A DNA stretch of 64,000 nt from JBPESP01 sp051710585 (GTDB taxonomy: Bacteria; Pseudomonadota; Gammaproteobacteria; Enterobacterales; Enterobacteriaceae): assembly GCA_051710585.1 (NCBI GenBank), contig JBPESP010000003.1, positions 186,001 through 250,000 of the forward strand, given 5' to 3'. Positions 63,605-64,000 of the stretch are shown piece after piece. The translations under genes and the position numbers were made by a program. The notes under the pieces were generated by a model. That model did no database searches, was not told the origin of the DNA, and worked only from the letters and a program-made list of their open reading frames with translations. The stretch's first letter is position 1. The number at the start of each line of letters is the position of its first letter.

Positions 63605-64000
63605 TTAAGACTTTAGTTCCTCGCTCAATTCATCGCGCAAGGTTAACAGCATTGCTTTTACCACACGGGGATTGCCAGCTACGACATTGCCGGAGAGCAG
63701 GTGATTGTAACCACCGGTGAAATCAGTAACTAAACCACCTGCTTCACGCACCAGCAGTTCGCCTCCGGCGAAATCCCAGAGCTTCAAACCGATCTCAAAA
63801 AATCCATCTATACGACTAGCAGCTACATAGCCTAAATCTAGCGCAGCTGAACCGGTATAACGAAAATCCGCGCATTGAGTGAATAGTTTATTTACCATAG
63901 CAATATAGCTGTTGATATGTTGTTTCTGTTTAAAAGGAAAACCAGTAGCCAGAATAGTCCCATTTAAATCCCGTGCGGTACCGCCACGCAGACGGTAACT
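63605..64000 (-). CDS. suhB: inositol monophosphatase SuhB, 3' part (runs off the window)
   Basis: C-terminal part of SuhB, an inositol-1-monophosphatase family protein that in E. coli also joins the rRNA antitermination complex. The frame is open to base 64000, so about 131 codons are visible; the N-terminal half with the metal-binding motifs lies outside. Visible hallmarks are YRLRGGTARDLNGTILATGF at the window edge, TGSAALDLGYVAASRIDGFFE with the substrate-site ALD, and WDFAGGELLVREAGG with the metal-ligand Asp. The C-terminus has normal length. The internal Met at 63898 is not the start. No sign of decay. Confidence 0.96.
   Translation of the reverse strand, partial: SYRLRGGTARDLNGTILATGFPFKQKQHINSYIAMVNKLFTQCADFRYTGSAALDLGYVAASRIDGFFEIGLKLWDFAGGELLVREAGGLVTDFTGGYNHLLSGNVVAGNPRVVKAMLLTLRDELSEELKS

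Noticed and set aside
1..64000. CRISPR array, insertion sequence, prophage or toxin-antitoxin system
   Set aside because: No regularly spaced repeats, transposase motifs, phage genes or paired small ORFs of known type were seen on either strand.

Overview
The window looks like a chromosome segment of a host-restricted enterobacterial endosymbiont (Enterobacterales, probably of the Sodalis or Serratia symbiotica type) caught in mid genome reduction. I recognise 27 intact or near-intact genes. All are standard enterobacterial housekeeping genes in conserved order, and together they fill only about one third of the 64 kb. Much of the remainder is former coding DNA. Wherever enterobacterial gene order predicts a missing gene, I could usually find its broken, frameshifted, stop-riddled relic by eye. 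I see no insertion sequence, phage, CRISPR array, tRNA or rRNA. The exact species cannot be fixed from this sequence alone.

Layout. (1) 1-1390: no recognisable gene. (2) 1391-17720, all minus strand: the region that in E. coli reads nnr-tsaE-amiB-mutL-miaA-hfq-hflX-hflK-hflC-purA-rnr-rlmB-rpsF-priB-rpsR-rplI. tsaE, amiB, miaA, hfq, hflK, hflC, rnr, rlmB, rpsF, rpsR and rplI are intact; nnr, mutL, hflX, purA and priB are pseudogenes. (3) 17720-26400: a long desert without an identified gene. (4) 26401-30281, plus strand: relics of galE-galT-galK-galM followed by gpmA, which has a premature stop 16 codons before its old one. (5) 30282-32064: desert. (6) 32065-40690: sspB, sspA relic, rpsI, rplM and zapE on minus, zapG, degQ and degS relic on plus, then murA and ibaG on minus. 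(7) 40700-44150: relics of the mla phospholipid-transport operon. (8) 44150-52360, plus strand: yrbG relic, kdsD, kdsC relic, lptC, lptA, lptB, rpoN relic, hpf relic, ptsN, rapZ, npr relic. (9) 52360-63604: an 11 kb desert. (10) 63605-64000: 3' part of suhB.

Functionally, what survives is ribosomal proteins, tRNA modification (TsaE, MiaA), RNA turnover and control (RNase R, Hfq, RapZ), membrane protease regulation (HflK/HflC), periplasmic quality control (DegQ), peptidoglycan synthesis and splitting (MurA, AmiB), division (ZapE, ZapG) and LPS export (LptA/B/C, KdsD). What is lost is regulation and metabolic flexibility: sigma-54, ribosome hibernation, NPr, mismatch repair, galactose use, the local adenylosuccinate synthetase gene, the sigma-E protease DegS, and outer-membrane lipid asymmetry.

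No new molecular system was found. The least expected pattern is a set of long, perfect or almost perfect inverted repeats with tiny loops scattered through non-coding DNA. At least two lie inside identifiable pseudogenes (galE, hpf) and cannot be old functional structures there, which points to a mutational process that perfects palindromes in a lineage that has lost mutL.
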